Shown: piece by piece, positions 46,995-59,326 of the stretch
Layout: every line of letters begins with the position of its first letter
How positions within the stretch are numbered: position 1 is the first letter of the stretch
NCBI GenBank assembly: GCA_023078555.1
Contig: CM041200.1
Coordinates: 5,484,936 to 5,548,935, forward strand
Source: Ulva prolifera
Lineage: Eukaryota > Chlorophyta > Ulvophyceae > Ulvales > Ulvaceae
Reading direction: 5' to 3'
DNA length: 64,000 nucleotides
Notes under the pieces: model-generated
What the model was told of the DNA's origin: nothing
The model's input: only the letters and a program-made list of their open reading frames with translations
Database searches by the model: none
Position numbers and translations under genes: made by a program

Positions 46995-48071
46995 GCATGC
47001 TGTGCACGCACTCGTGTTTTGGCGCTGGCGTTTCTTGTATGGTTCGACGCTGTCGTCGCGTGCGTAGAAGCATTCGCCACATGTATATCGCTGGAGAAAG
47101 TAGCACGCATTGATGTTCGAATGTGGTTCGGCGTTTACATTTCTGACAAGACGCACGTGCGCGGCAGGATACACGTTGAGGGACATTGAACGTCTAGTGG
47201 CTGTTGAAAGTCTACCGGCCGTACAGCGGCAAGCTTTCCTTCCTAGCAAATACAAATGTCGGGAACGATGTCTTAATCTTTGATGTCACCGCATTTGCAC
47301 TCAGTATGACACGTCTATTTCATTGATCTATTTCTTCCCTCACTTGGCTCTCATGTGGTCTCGGGCAGCCGTCCTGGACAGAAGTGTGCCGGAACTGGGA
47401 GCCACACCACAAAAGACAAGCAAGCTACCCAACATCACAGCCCATGTGATGTGGGAATCGTTTGCAAGCATAACTGTATGGGCGCGGGATTGTGCTCAAT
47501 CCTGCGACGTCGAACGACAGCTCACGGATGTCGACGTTGTGAAAAGTCGGAGTCTATACGCCGATACAGCAGAAAGAATCATAAAAACCTGCAGTGAAGC
47601 CAAATATAGCTGCGCACTCATAGGACGAGGAGACCACGCCCTGCTGATGTGCATGAAGGTGATTCTGCGTGACGTTCAAACTGTTTGAGACCCCTAGTGC
47701 TGTGCGTCTGGTCACAGCACCATCGCCTGCACAGCAATGCCTTGCTCCCGTGATTTCCATGAACATCATCTCATTGATATCATCTGATCTGGAAAGGTCC
47801 TGATGCCAGAATTTTGCAGACTGACGCACGTGCATACTTCAAGGCTGTTGCAACAATCCATAAAAGTGTGCCATTCACTCAGGCACCGGATGTCAAGCGA
47901 GACGTGCGATCCACCGCAGCATCCAAAAGAGCATGAAACCTACTTCATGTTATTGTGGGCTTTCGTTTGCACATCTGCACTTAGCTGTGCTAGGTCTTGC
48001 AGGTCACACTTGGTGCTCGCGTTGTGAGACAAGACATCATGTCAATGTTTCTGCAACTTCAAGTCAATGCA
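46995..48071. other. Intergenic region, about 1.1 kb, with one unassigned plus-strand frame
   Basis: A plus-strand open frame with ATG at 47353 and stop at 47688 encodes 111 residues of ordinary composition but no recognisable family. It might be an upstream exon of the SAP-domain gene or chance. The stretch should also hold the promoters of that gene and of the CSP41-like fragment. Confidence 0.35.
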
Positions 48072-50006
48072 ATGCTTAGAAATGGCTGGTTATTGCGCCC
48101 TTGGAACGAAGCTACCGCATGCTTGGTGAAACCAGATGCATCAGGTATCATTTGGAGATGAACACTGTGTGGTCCAAAAGCGATGATCTTCGTATTTATG
48201 CTCACTGTCGCAGGATTCTTGCAGATCCTGGTGGGCCTGTGCTCCATTTGAAAGCAGACCTCTCGGTGCTTGACAACGGGGACAATATATGTTTGGAGCT
48301 CAAAGTGGTGCAGCATGTGGGCACATTGGTGGACTTGAACAGAATGCTGGATGGAGCACTCCGCCGTGATTGGGCTTCGTCAGCTTGCACTGCAACAGCG
48401 GTCACTCAAGACCCCCTGCTCATCAAGCGGGTGAATCATGCCCTGCATGGCTGGCAATGCATTCTGATGCCGACGCTTGTGTATGCCCTCTCCATACGGG
48501 CTGCTGCTTCAGCACATCGATAGTGCTTTATGTGCCAGATCTGGTCATGCGGATGTGTTTGCAACTGCAGCGAATGGCGCAGCTACTCATCCCTGCTCTC
48601 CGATCAGCGGAGCTGACACAATCCAAGGGGAGCTCATCACACGCTCTCAGTGATGGATTCTGCACCGAGTGGTCCACATTTGATCTTCCTCACGCACAAG
48701 CAACAGATGTATGCAGGCACTGCGCAATGGACAGCGCGATTTCTCACAAAGAGCCATGTGATCCTTGCAAGGATTGTGCTGCGCAAGTCACGTCTCCCAC
48801 AACAGATGTGACGCACAACTGTACAGTGAACTTCAACGCTGATGGATCCCTCTGGGCGTGTGTCCCGGCTCGCTGCCTTTTGGCAGGCGGACGGGATCAG
48901 GCCTTACCACCATCTAGGATCACTGGTGTGATGCAGGAGCTCTGTGGGCTAGCTGTGCAAGCAAGCACATGGATGTGCAATCGCGAGCCTGAGCTTCACC
49001 TGCCTGCACCGACCGCACAGGTTCATGCTTCTTCCTGTTGCATGACACAACACATGTGGTGCAGCTGAAAACCTGCATGTTTCACAATTTTGAAACCCAA
49101 TGACATTTTGGAGGGCATCCTTGTACGAAAGTTATCAATTGGCAGCGTTATGCCTGACAAACAAGTGCAGGCATATGGGAAAGGAATGGAATCCAGCAGT
49201 AGTGCACTTCGTGTAGTGGAACGTAAGCGACACACACCGCCACTGATATCTACCCTGCTCCGCGAAATGCTGAATGCTGCCAATACAGAAGACGCTCCTT
49301 CGGGCACGGATGGTCAGCAAAAGTTGTCAAATCGCAAGATGTTCTGCACTCAAGGATTCAGTGGTATGCCTTTTGGCATGCAGTTCACTGTAAAAAATGT
49401 CCGTTGCGCTGGCTGCCCTGCCAAGGGAGCATGTTTGCAGCACTGACGGGGCAGAAGCCAAAGCAGCCCAAGCCACCCAACAAGGGAGCACTAGCTGGCA
49501 ATAAAGGTGCAGCAGGCGCAAGCAAGGGTAGGAAAGCCGGCAACGTTACAAATGACACAGCAAAGAGCACTGCGAAGCGCAAGCCTACTGCACAGCCTAC
49601 ATCAGGCGGTGTGACTGCACCTGGCACAGCGCCTAAAACAAAGGCTATGCCTGCACCTGGCATTACACAAAAAGCGGTCTCTAAGACTTCAGATTTGAGA
49701 ATGATGCCAGGCGCTGATAACGCGCCAGCCACCGCAGGCGCTTTGCCTGTATCTGGCAACATTCCTGGAGGCACCGAAGACCCCGTGACTGCCTTGAACA
49801 AGGCTGATGCACCAACGAAACGCAGAAAGGTTTCAGATATCAGCGTTGAGGAGTCAACAACAAAGGTGAAGGCTGCAATTGCTGCTGGGACCTTGACGAA
49901 GCTCAGTGTTCCAGAGCTCAAAGTGTACCTGAAGTCTATTGGTAAACCAGTGGGTGGGAAGAAGAGCGATCTGCTGCAGCGCATCCAGCCATCACATGAG
50001 CCATAA
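48072..50006 (+). CDS. SAP-domain protein with cysteine clusters, otherwise uncharacterised
   Basis: Five exons, 48072-48144, 48225-48430, 48571-49020, 49171-49363 and 49384-50006, join in phase to give 514 residues; the start is uncertain because a further upstream exon is possible. The N-terminal 95 residues form a beta-rich block (LLRPWNEATACLVKP, LHLKADLSVLDNGDNICLEL) that I do not recognise. A Cys/His-rich part follows (VCRHC, CDPCKDC), then a basic patch (VVERKRH) and HCKKCPLRWLPC, a possible zinc site. The next 150 residues are Lys/Ala/Pro/Gly-rich and look disordered and nuclear. The last 40 residues are a SAP domain (LTKLSVPELKVYLKSIGKPVGGKKSDLL), which binds AT-rich DNA. This suggests a chromatin or DNA-repair protein, but no family can be named. 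Confidence 0.68.
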
Positions 50007-51328
50007 AGCATGCCACTTCCTGTTCCAGCTGCATATATGGTCCTATTGTCGTACCACCTAATGTTGAATCGACTTGAAATGACACAGATCCACTTCTGCA
50101 AAATCATGATTGGGCCTGTGCTTTGAGGATACCATTGTAACTGCATCATCCATGCTTGTTGAGGAACCGCCCGCTTGCGAACTCCTGCTTGGGTCTGCAG
50201 AGCATAACATTGGTGTTGGTGCTACGTCCTTCTCGGTACAGTAGGCCTGACATTGACACGTATAAACCTGAGGTGCTGCAATGGCACTATACTGTGGTGT
50301 ACATCTTACAACAGAATTGCAACTTTGTTGAGATGGTGAATGGAGTCTGATCTGAAGTCGCAGAGTCAAGATGATGCACACCCATTGTGATGCGCATACG
50401 CACGAGCGTGCCGGCTGGCCATGCTAGTGCGGTCAATGTAGCCACCGTCATGCCATGGCGGTGGCGGAGGCCGTGCTGTTGCCGCCTTAGCAACCGCTGA
50501 CCCTGTAGCCCATACAGCGCACAGTTGACAGTAGCCCTTAGCATCCTGCAGCACAATGACAGGGCACGAACAAGCTCCGTAGTGCAAGGGCCACATGACA
50601 CAACACAATAAAACTTGCGCATGTATGTCTGCACTTCCAGGTCCAGTGCAATGGCTTGGTCTAGGCATATTTGTGCAGCATTGGGGATCGCTGATGGCAA
50701 CGGTGCCGACCACAGACTGTGTGATGTTGATGCCTGGATGTGCAATTGTGCAGGTCACACACAACCAGCTCTGCGCTGTGGCCGACGGCGTGAGGCCCCT
50801 GCCATGATCCTGAGCTGACACCAACTAAACACATGCATGCAGGATGCCATAGGGAACAGGGCGAGTACCTGGCTGCAGGCCTGGGCCGCTGCTGGCTACT
50901 GCGCCCCTCTTGGATACATGTGCGCTCTGCTTCTTGCTGCCCTTCACTTTGTATACGTTCAGGCACGGGCGGCTTCCACACTGGAGCATGCTGACCGCTA
51001 TGTCTTCTGCTTCTGCAAGCACATACAGCGCAGCCATGACGATGCTGCTGGCTGGGAACGGTAGCATGTCCAGAGCTTGAGCAGCAATGTTGCAGATAGC
51101 ACTTGTCTCGAGTTCATCCTGCATTCCAGGTGGGGATGCTTCGATGGGGTGCTGTGAATGGCAATCACTTGCATGATGAGAATGCTGCGTTGGCTCGGGA
51201 GCAGGCGGACGGGCGAAGCAGTGGCCCCTAGGATGTTTGTTGGACGTGGATCATCCAATTGTTAGAAACACAGGAGGCTCTTGGCATGACAAAGCTGCCG
51301 CTGTGCGTGACAATAGCGCTGTGCACAG
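50007..51328. other. Gene-poor stretch, about 1.3 kb
   Basis: Open frames on both strands overlap each other. The most coding-like piece is on the minus strand at about 50980-51127 (ETSAICNIAAQALDML, MAALYVLAEAEDIA), bounded by AG and GT, but it has no recognised family and no clear partner exon. Nothing else is supported. Confidence 0.35.
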
Positions 51329-52413
51329 TCACAGGGACCCAATGTGGCTGAGAATCTTTAGAAGTAGCGTGATGCCCATCAGCTTGATAGCAGCATTCCC
51401 ATGGGAGCTCATTAGCAAGGCTGCTGTCCATGGGGACCTGACCATAGGCATCTGTTACTGCCTGGATGCCCATGCGGAGGCCAGTGCGTTGACTGTGCAC
51501 AGCACAGGTATGAGCTATCTCGATGAATCAGTGGTGCATGCCACAGCGGACTTCAGCACCACCGGGGTATGAGGGCTGTCTGTGCGCCGTTCCAAGGAAA
51601 CAGTCAGAGGCAGTTAGAGGTGCATGCGGCGGATACTTTTGCACAGCAAGCTGACTTAACACCTCCGCAGGATACCTATGCGCAACACAGTGGAGCTCTG
51701 CAAGCCATACAGACGAAGCAGCAATGTTACGTCTCGGTGTGCGATCAGCCGTTCAGATGGGTTGTGTGGGCTCATTGTGGAACAGCAGCATCAGAACTCA
51801 AGCATCTGGTGGATGCACATGCATCACCCTGCACCTCCCCAATCACGATTGTGGGACTGCCCTGTCAAATCAGGCTGTGGTACTGCAGCATAGGCCATGC
51901 CTGCAAGTATGATCAGATGGCCGGTGTACATGGTCGTCAGCGGATCCTCCGGCGTCCAGGACTTGTCGGTCCATCTCACCCCGTACATGATAGCGTGCAA
52001 TGACCATGCCATGGCCATAACAGCTGGGACCGGCAGAAAACAATTCATACCGGGCGACAAGATCTCCAAATGCTGCGCCAGGGCGAATGCTTCCAAACCC
52101 AAATGGCCGCTCAGAAACAACAACATGCAAGTGCGACATGGACGTTTGGGATCGTGCAGAAGACTGATGTTGCAAAGACATTGGGTATACCACACTGCAC
52201 AGTTTTCTTGTTATGGAGCTGTTTAGGCTGAGCGATTAGAAGGTGCTGATCAAGCAGCACACAGCAAAATCTGGTCACAGCTTGGCGTACCGCCAGTGAG
52301 ATAGACGTGACTGGCAATGTGGCTCGCTTCTTCAGGTATTCTGCCACTGCTGCTATGAAGCTGTGGAAGCCATCGATCCACACCGACTTGGCTTCTATTT
52401 GGACCAGCATCTC
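51329..52413 (-). CDS. Possible multi-pass membrane protein, incomplete model
   Basis: Three minus-strand pieces look like exons. The first, 52413 to about 52293, reads MLVQIEAKSVWIDGFHSFIA and continues to ISLA before a GTACGC donor. The second, about 52160-51885, contains two hydrophobic helices (FLPVPAVMAMAWSLHAIMYG and TGHLIILAGMAYAA) and runs from an AG to a GTACCA. The third ends at 51329 and reads GNAAIKLMGITLLLKILSHI before a stop. Together they suggest a small membrane protein. The phases between pieces one and two do not match with the splice sites I can find, so an exon or a boundary is missing. No family is recognised. Confidence 0.28.
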
Positions 52414-52500
52414 CTGTACCGGGGGAGGGACCGGTGCGTGCTACAAGCACAGCAGAACTTGCTTTGAACTCTATTCACCACGGGGAAATGCTGAACGTAT

Positions 52501-52558
52501 CTGTTGCAACCAGTGATATAAACAGTGATATGACCACTGATATGACTGGTTGCAACAG
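52501..52558. repeat. Perfect 14 bp inverted repeat with repeat-rich loop
   Basis: CTGTTGCAACCAGT (52501-52514) and its exact reverse complement (52545-52558) flank a 30 bp loop. After one mismatch, four more pairs extend the stem. The loop and inner arms carry three near-copies of CAGTGATAT. It could form a hairpin or be the mark of a small element. Confidence 0.85.
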
Positions 52559-54046
52559 TATCTCGCCAAAAATCGCCCGGGGTTTCTGCATGCAACGTAT
52601 GAGGCAGTGTCAATCTGCAGGTTTAGAGCTTGCCTTGATATCATGTGCTAGAACCCTGGCACTCCTCGAGTAGAGCAGTTTTAGCCTCGTCGAGCTATCG
52701 CGCAGTGCTACATTGATATTTCCTGGTGCCGCAACATTGATGCTGTTGCTTCCTGGGCGATCCATAATTAGAGATCGATTCTGGGCTGCTCGCTCCTACC
52801 GATCAACGCAGTCTAGAGTGCTTCGGCTTGTACATTCACTTGTCAATCAAGAACATGCGTTCATTCTCGAAAGAATAGCGACACAATCGTAGTCAGAATG
52901 CGCTACACTACACTTCTGGAGGACAGGCTCCTCTGCGTCGCGTGGCCTTAGGAGCTGTCACCAGTACTCTCGCACTTGTTCAATTGGAATAATTGAGTCA
53001 TTTAGGAGGCATAGAAATTGAGCGTTTATGCTTATCATGATAATAACATGCTTCACTAGATCAGCTGGAGGAAAGTCGCCGTTTCATCCAGCTGGGTCCA
53101 GGCGGGGCCATTGGCGCGTGTTTTTGGCAGCGCCTATTCACGCCAAGCCCCAAAGCCATGCACCTTGAAACATACATGAGGATCTGCACGGTATGACGTA
53201 GGCCCGGGCGCAGACTCAGGTGTTGCATGCCATGGGGGTCGTTTGCAAGCAGCATCTTGTGGGCATGCGTGCTTGAGATCACTCCAGCACTCAAAACAAC
53301 CAAGTCATAGGGCCAGTGGTGAGCTGTCTCCGGTCACAAGCAAATCGTCGCATATCGTCCGGGTTCAGAATCATGTGCCAACATGTTTGAGATTGATAGA
53401 ACACAATGGCGTGTGGGCAAGCATGCAGCTCGTACACTGTATTCTTTGGGACCAATCGCTGATGCGCATGCTTGGTCGTTGATGTGCCAAAGGCGCATTG
53501 CATTGTGGCAGGGGTTGGCCCAGACGCACATACTCGCTAAGTGGGCCACAGGGATGGCCATTGAGTCAATGGCACGTAAAGGGACTCCTCAATCAGTGAT
53601 CCTCGTCATGTTATGAGGAAGCATAAGCTTCAGCATCCGAAGGACAAAACCAGTGTTGTATATATCATTGCACAGGCGGTCTCACCCAGTGGCCGTTCAG
53701 CACTGTGCATACTGCACTGACTCAGTGGAAGCATACATCTGCGGGAAGCTTCGCAAAAATGCAGCTCACAGATGCGAGTGCGTGTTTGTCCGACGCCATT
53801 GCCAACTTTCTCGGTCAGGACCTTCATGACCTTCATGCAACGTTTTGTAAGTAATAATCTTACAGTCATCCAAAGACCATGATCAGCACACCGCTGACAA
53901 AAACAATGAAACAGAAACAACAGAAACGATCAAAACAAATCGTGTATGGAGGCCGGAATTACTACTTTATCACCGTCGCGTGCAACACCATGCTTGCGAC
54001 TAAATCACGCCACCCGCCTACCAGCTTTCAAAGCTGCCCAATGAGA
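52559..54046. other. Gene-poor stretch, about 1.5 kb
   Basis: Only short overlapping frames at 53.0-53.9 kb are present, on both strands, with no family resemblance. The part next to 54046 should include the 3' end of the ZIP transporter gene. No RNA gene is seen. Confidence 0.45.
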
Positions 54047-55440
54047 TTATATGGTGAAAAACAGCAGGGACGCTGCCATGACCATCATACCAAAGACGAT
54101 ACTTTTTGATGTGTACTTGTTGTGCTCATCATACTTCAGAGCAGTGGGAATGAGCTCCATCACGCTGATGAAAACCTGCACAGAAGGTGTAAAAATCTGT
54201 GCATATAAAATTTGCCTGTGTGCTGCAACGTGGCTACCAATAGAATACATGAGGCAGCAGTGCTTCCGGTGAAAAAGTCTACAGCCGCGCACCATCATGC
54301 CACCGACAATGCAGAAGAGAACGCCGTAAGCAGTCTCACTCATGCGGTTGCCATACAGCACTGCATAGGCCAGAAGCCCCCCAATGGGCTCAGAAATTCC
54401 AGACAAGAAAGCCCAGAGAAAGCCCTTCCAGCGGGAGCCTGTGGCATAGTACACGGGCATCGCCACACATACACCCTCTGGGATGTTGTGCAGTGCGATT
54501 GCCACCGCGATGGCGACACCGTTGAGAGGGTCAGACAGTGCAGCAATGAAAGTGGCAAGGCCTTCAGGGAGATTGTGAATTCCGATTGCAAGTGCAGTCA
54601 GCAGGCCCATCTTCTGGAGACCAAAGCGGTGATGATCAGCCGTCACATAAGTGTCGATCGTTTTTGCTGCTTCTGGGTCTATGTCATCAGGAGTGTGAGC
54701 CAGGTGCACCGGCGCATCCTGCAGCATAGCATGCCATGGGACCAGAGGCACGTGTGATGGCTGAAACGGTTGACCAGAGCTAAGTTTGAAGACTGACTCA
54801 GGAGGCCGGACGCTCCTGACGCCGGACTCGTCAGCAGACTGTAGTTTTATCACAGGGGGTGTGGTACGGCTGTGCACCTGGTCAACAGGGTCAGCAATGT
54901 CTGAACCTGACGTCTCGCTAGAGGTGTCCGTCCTGGCAACTGCTTTGCCCTCCTCCATGCTCGAGATAGTCTTCTGGGATGCGCTGCCTGAGATACCCTT
55001 GACTTCGGGCACAGTGGTTGCATCGACATTGTCGTTGTGGCCAGCGATGTAGCTCACGCCATGCACTACCAGGTCGAGCAAGCCGGTTGCAAACATACCA
55101 CCGAAGAACATGATTGTGCCCCAGCGGTAAGCCTCGTCCTCGCTCCATCCACCATCAATGAGAGCTGGAACACCCTTTGACATGAATATCTCCACGAACG
55201 AGACGTATCTGCAGCCGGATCGAATGTGATCAGTCTGATCGCTGCTAAGAACACAGCCGGGACAGCACAGCAAAGCTTTACACGAACGTACATCATGACT
55301 CCAGCGGCAACTCCAAGGCCCATGGCCAAGAACTTGGGGGATGCGAGCTTGGCAAAGAAAGCTGCGCAAGCTCCCAAAGTAGTGCACAGGCCGGCTCCGA
55401 TTACCAGCGCGAACGCAATGCCAACATTCCCAGATGCCGT
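54047..55440 (-). CDS. ZIP-family metal transporter (ZupT/gufA-like), first exon unresolved
   Basis: ZIP proteins carry zinc, iron or manganese into the cytosol. Exons 55440-55292, 55208-54293 and 54175-54047 join in phase to give 397 residues. The fold is visible: the first helix IAFALVIGAGLCTTLGACAA, then FLAMGLGVAAGVMIYVSFVEIF across intron 1. A long hydrophilic Ser/Thr/Asp-rich loop of about 150 residues follows, then GLLTALAIGIHNLPEGLATF and VAIALHNIPEGVCVA, with the two His-Asn-x-Pro-Glu-Gly metal sites. SGISEPIGGLLAY, VFISVMELIP and a final hydrophobic helix complete it. The wording is of the ZupT/gufA branch found in bacteria and algae. The frame upstream of 55440 is closed by a stop and has no ATG, so a short first exon must lie further upstream; its position is unknown. 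Confidence 0.88.
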
Positions 55441-57011
55441 CTGCAAGCATAAACACGATCATGAGCTATCTACCGTGTGCGCATGCGGCAATGCCGTCTC
55501 AACTGCATGTTTTTCATCACGCTTGCTGAGATGCTGTCTCCTCGCAATTCACACGCGTAGTACTGAACGATTAAGGCCGCATCAGGGCGTCTCTACTTTG
55601 CTATCATATACAATATGGAGCCGCGTCCGCCATATGAGGCTATGCACGCGCGACTGTGAGTTTGGGTCTTCGGGGTTGTGCAGAGACGGCGATGCTAGGA
55701 ACCATGAACACGTACCATAGTTCCACAGCTACTGTATGTATATTCTGGACTGGATTGTTTCGGAGAACGGGTACGCGAGTGGGTAGAGAATGTGTGCAGC
55801 GTGAAACAATCGGTAGACACCAATTGCAAAAAAAAACGCCACAGCACTCTGAGTTACTCGTTCCTGCTCGGCTGAGCTGTTAAGTAAGCTATGACTGTGC
55901 CGCCCACCTGGGTAGGTACCGCTGCAGACGTCTGGGCTTCGCGCGATGTGAGTGCGTCCAGTGGTGCGAATCGGGCCACGATCTAATCATGCCGCATGCA
56001 TGCTGTACGCGCGATGATCCCCGGCGATTACGCAGCACTGGAGTTGTATCTGTTCTAATGAATCCATACATGTACTTGTGGCATCTCAATACTTACTGGC
56101 TCCGATGTGATGGCCAAAGCTGCTGCAGCTGAGAGCTTGAGAACGCATGTGTACAAGCTACTTGCAACCAGGCCCACTGCAGTGCACGCATAGCCATGAA
56201 ACCAGCCCTAGCCCCCGCACCCCACTCGCCACGCAATCGAAATTCACGCCTCCGCCGACGCCTGCGGCAGAATGTCTGCGCAACGATACAGCAGGATGGT
56301 TTTGTGTGTTGTTGCATTGCGGAGCAATGAATCATTTTTGGAAAGCGCTGCGCACACAGATCATCTATGCATGCATATGTGTCAGTTCAACTTGAATCAT
56401 CATCTGTAGCTGTTCATAATCATACGGCGCGCCCAAATGCACGGCACACCACACAAGTGCGCCAGCATTCACGCGAAACGATTATGGGCTATCTGAAACG
56501 CCAATAGATGAAGCAACAGCATCCTGACACTACAGCATCGATATCCTGACACTATATGACTCTTATAAGTACCCTCAACAAGCCCTCACATCTCAAAAAG
56601 CTCTAGTCCTGCGAAGTTCTTAATTGGCGCACCCTCAGCTGGTGCACCCACTTCAATGGCGCACCTAGATGAGCCCTTAAGGAATTCCGGCATCTGGTCT
56701 ATAGCTGTTTCTAGCAGGCCGAAGTTGCCAGCAGACGGCGCGGCCGGCCAGAGTGATGCTGTGCACTGAAGACTATATACACACTGTACAACTTGTAGGG
56801 GTGAGCATCCGGCAGGGCGATCGCTTTGCCACACAGAGCCGCATCTGCTGTCAATAGGCTTGGGCGGGGGGACCCCGGTCCCTCCGCCCAAGCCTAGTCC
56901 CTCCCCCAAACCCGCCACAAAGCAGAGCTGCCCCGCAAGATGCGGCACACCAGTTTCACCACCTCGCAGCCGCCCAATACACCGCCACCACTGCAACATG
57001 TCAGGGCCATG
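55441..57011. other. Gene-poor stretch, about 1.6 kb
   Basis: It should hold the missing first exon and promoter of the ZIP gene. A minus-strand frame at 56586-56999 and its plus-strand mirror show low-complexity Pro/Gly-rich composition and are not credible genes. ATCCTGACACTA occurs twice 22 bp apart at 56521 and 56543. Confidence 0.4.
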
Positions 57012-57404
57012 CTACTGGCAGGACGCCCTGGCGGCATGCGGAGCAAGCACTTGCAACGCCACGCGCCGGGCAGGGGCGCGCAGCCGGGCAGCGAAGACCT
57101 CCTCTTTCAGCGGCCAGCAGTCGTCGGACGGAATTGCGAGTCCCGCCAAGCCTGCCTGGTCATCAGCGGCGCCGCAGCATGCACCTGGCGTGTCACTGGG
57201 GGGTGTTGCAACACATGTGTTTTGCAAGGACAAAGCCGGGGAGGCAGGTAGCACTACAGGGACTACGCACAACGCAAGAACACAAGCACATCCATGCAAA
57301 CGCACCATGGAGACACAGCAGCCGGTCAACACCACCTGCATGAACATCCAAAAATGTCCACACGTCCACTCTCGCACGCATGCACATGAGCACACCCATT
57401 CCAA
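57012..57404 (-). mobile_element. Diverged copy A of a repeated element with coding-like minus strand
   Basis: A minus-strand frame reads LPASPALSLQNT, then AADDQAGLAGLAIPSDDCWPL. The second block recurs in copy B at 62.1 kb as LAGKAVLTGLAVPSDDLTPL, and the DNA of the two places is clearly related (for example GTC-TCGGACGG and CATCAGCGG in the same order). The plus strand next to it carries AAGCC...GGCAGGTAGCAC, which also recurs at 61.45 kb. The pieces are in a different order in the two copies, which fits fragments of a multi-copy element. Which element is not certain; copy B suggests a retroelement. Confidence 0.4.
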
Positions 57405-57540
57405 ACGACTGTGCGGCTACGGTGTCTTGGAGGTCGTCTGTATTGGGGGACGATATGGCTTTCTTGCACGTTGCTGCACCTGCGGCGCTACCTGCCTCTC
57501 CGACTTTATCCTCCCTGTGTCACAGTCGTGTCCATGCTAA

Positions 57541-59326
57541 CACGCCACAATTATTACCCTGTTTGCCTGGCCGGCACAATGTAAACTTGATGCCCTGCCA
57601 GTTGCAGCAAATGCCTCAGACAGCATATGAGGGCAGTACTTGGGTCCGCTGGGAGATCAAGTTGTCATGAGCATGCCAGCTCTGCTGTGTGCCACATGTA
57701 TGCATAGCAGTGGTGCCCCCACCCGGAAGATGCAAAGGCCACATCTCCGCTGCCCAATCCTGCCCACATGCTCCCCCTTAGGCTGCCCCGGCAGTGCTGC
57801 CTCTACATCATCATCTTTGACTGCGGCCGGGTGTTTGCACGAGCGGGGCTGAGGAGCTGCACGGTGGGTTCTGGGTGTCTCGATTCACATTTAACACAGT
57901 GCCACGCGCCCTAGCGCGGACTGCTTTACATAGGAAATCAGGGGGTAATTCATCTTCTCAGACAGCCAGGCGCAGTCCTGGACCTGGTGCAACACTTGCA
58001 TATCGCACATACTACACCTCTGACGTTGCCATGGCAGGCACTTCGTGAACGTGTCTTTAGAGCATGAGCATGCAGCCGTCCCCAGGAATTATATTATTTG
58101 ATCCGCGATCTCTACTGCTCTGTACAGTGCGAAGGGGCTTCATTTACTTCCTCGACCATGAAGAAGTTATCGCTGCACGGCGTTCGACCAAATCTTTCAC
58201 AGGGCAGAGCAGGATACCCAAACACTTCATCGGAGAAACAAAAATCCGAGCCGCAACAGCTGCGACAGCAAGGCACACGCAGGTCTGCCAGTGCCAAAAT
58301 GCCTAAAGAATGGCACCTGGTGTACAGTGCTCAACATGGCCCATATCACCTGTGCCAAGAGTTCAGCTGCTGTAGACATGGTCTCCGAGCTCAGATGAGT
58401 CCTACCGACAGCGATGATGATCCCAAACACCCATTCTGCCCAAGCTGCAAACTCATGGTCTGAGCCTGAACTCGGTTGACCCGGTACACGATCAGAGCCG
58501 ATGCTAAATTGATCCTTTGCGAAATTCGCCGGCTGCCAAGAGACCAGCTGCCGGGTGGTGTCAGTTGATGGTCAATGCCACATCACGCCATTAGCAGACA
58601 TCATCTACCTACCTGAGCTTAATGGAGTTGCTGCATCGATGTCGGAGAGGCATTGGACCGTCGTCGAGTACGGTAGCAGCCATGACCATACGAGGAACGG
58701 ATCGTTGACCGTATGCCAGGCCATCGTACATCGAACGATATTCCCAGCTGTACGTGTGAACATCACAGCCATGAGAGGGTTTATAGAACAAGTTTGTTAG
58801 TCGGTCTCACGCTCCGCGTGCATAAATGCTGCTGCTCAATGGTCGATGCCAAAATACAAGTGTCACCGCCGCCAGCTTCGCTCCAAGAATATCTGGCATT
58901 TGAGCTTCCTAAGCGTCTCCATCCACAGTGACGATGGGCTGCAGGTGCGCCACTGAGCTCTTGCACGTGTTTCCTTCATGCCGTGGACAGTGTGTGTCGG
59001 GAAACACCTGTGTCTAGCTCTGTGGCTCCTTGTCGATTCGACGAACGGTCACATCTTCTCTTCGGACTTCCTTGCTCGTGATATGTGTTGTCCTCAGCTC
59101 GATATGGTGATTCGGTTCAACACGTTGACAACAGCATGTTGGTGACCATCGCGTCACCGGCTGGTATCTTGCGCCGCGTGAGGACTTCGACTCATGCATA
59201 ATGAGTCATTATGCATGAGGCATTGCATGCTCGTTTTCCTCGTTTGTGTTTGATCTTGAAATTACGATGAAGAGGCGAGATGCTGAATATGAACCTTTGA
59301 ATTCACCGATTGCCTACAATTCATCA
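57541..59326. other. Gene-poor stretch, about 1.8 kb
   Basis: A plus-strand frame ending at 58463 (MPKEWHLVYSAQHGPYHLC, then FCPSCKLMV) has a Cys pair at its end and could be a terminal exon, but no partner or family is visible. The remaining frames are short and overlapping. Confidence 0.35.

Noticed and set aside
49404-50006. SAP-domain exon as part of Ku70
   Set aside because: The upstream exons lack the von Willebrand and beta-barrel parts of Ku, so only the SAP domain is shared.
56860-57540. Plus-strand frame of 226 codons, rich in Pro, Thr and Cys
   Set aside because: Low-complexity composition, and its middle matches the 62 kb copy in two different frames, so it is not a conserved reading frame.
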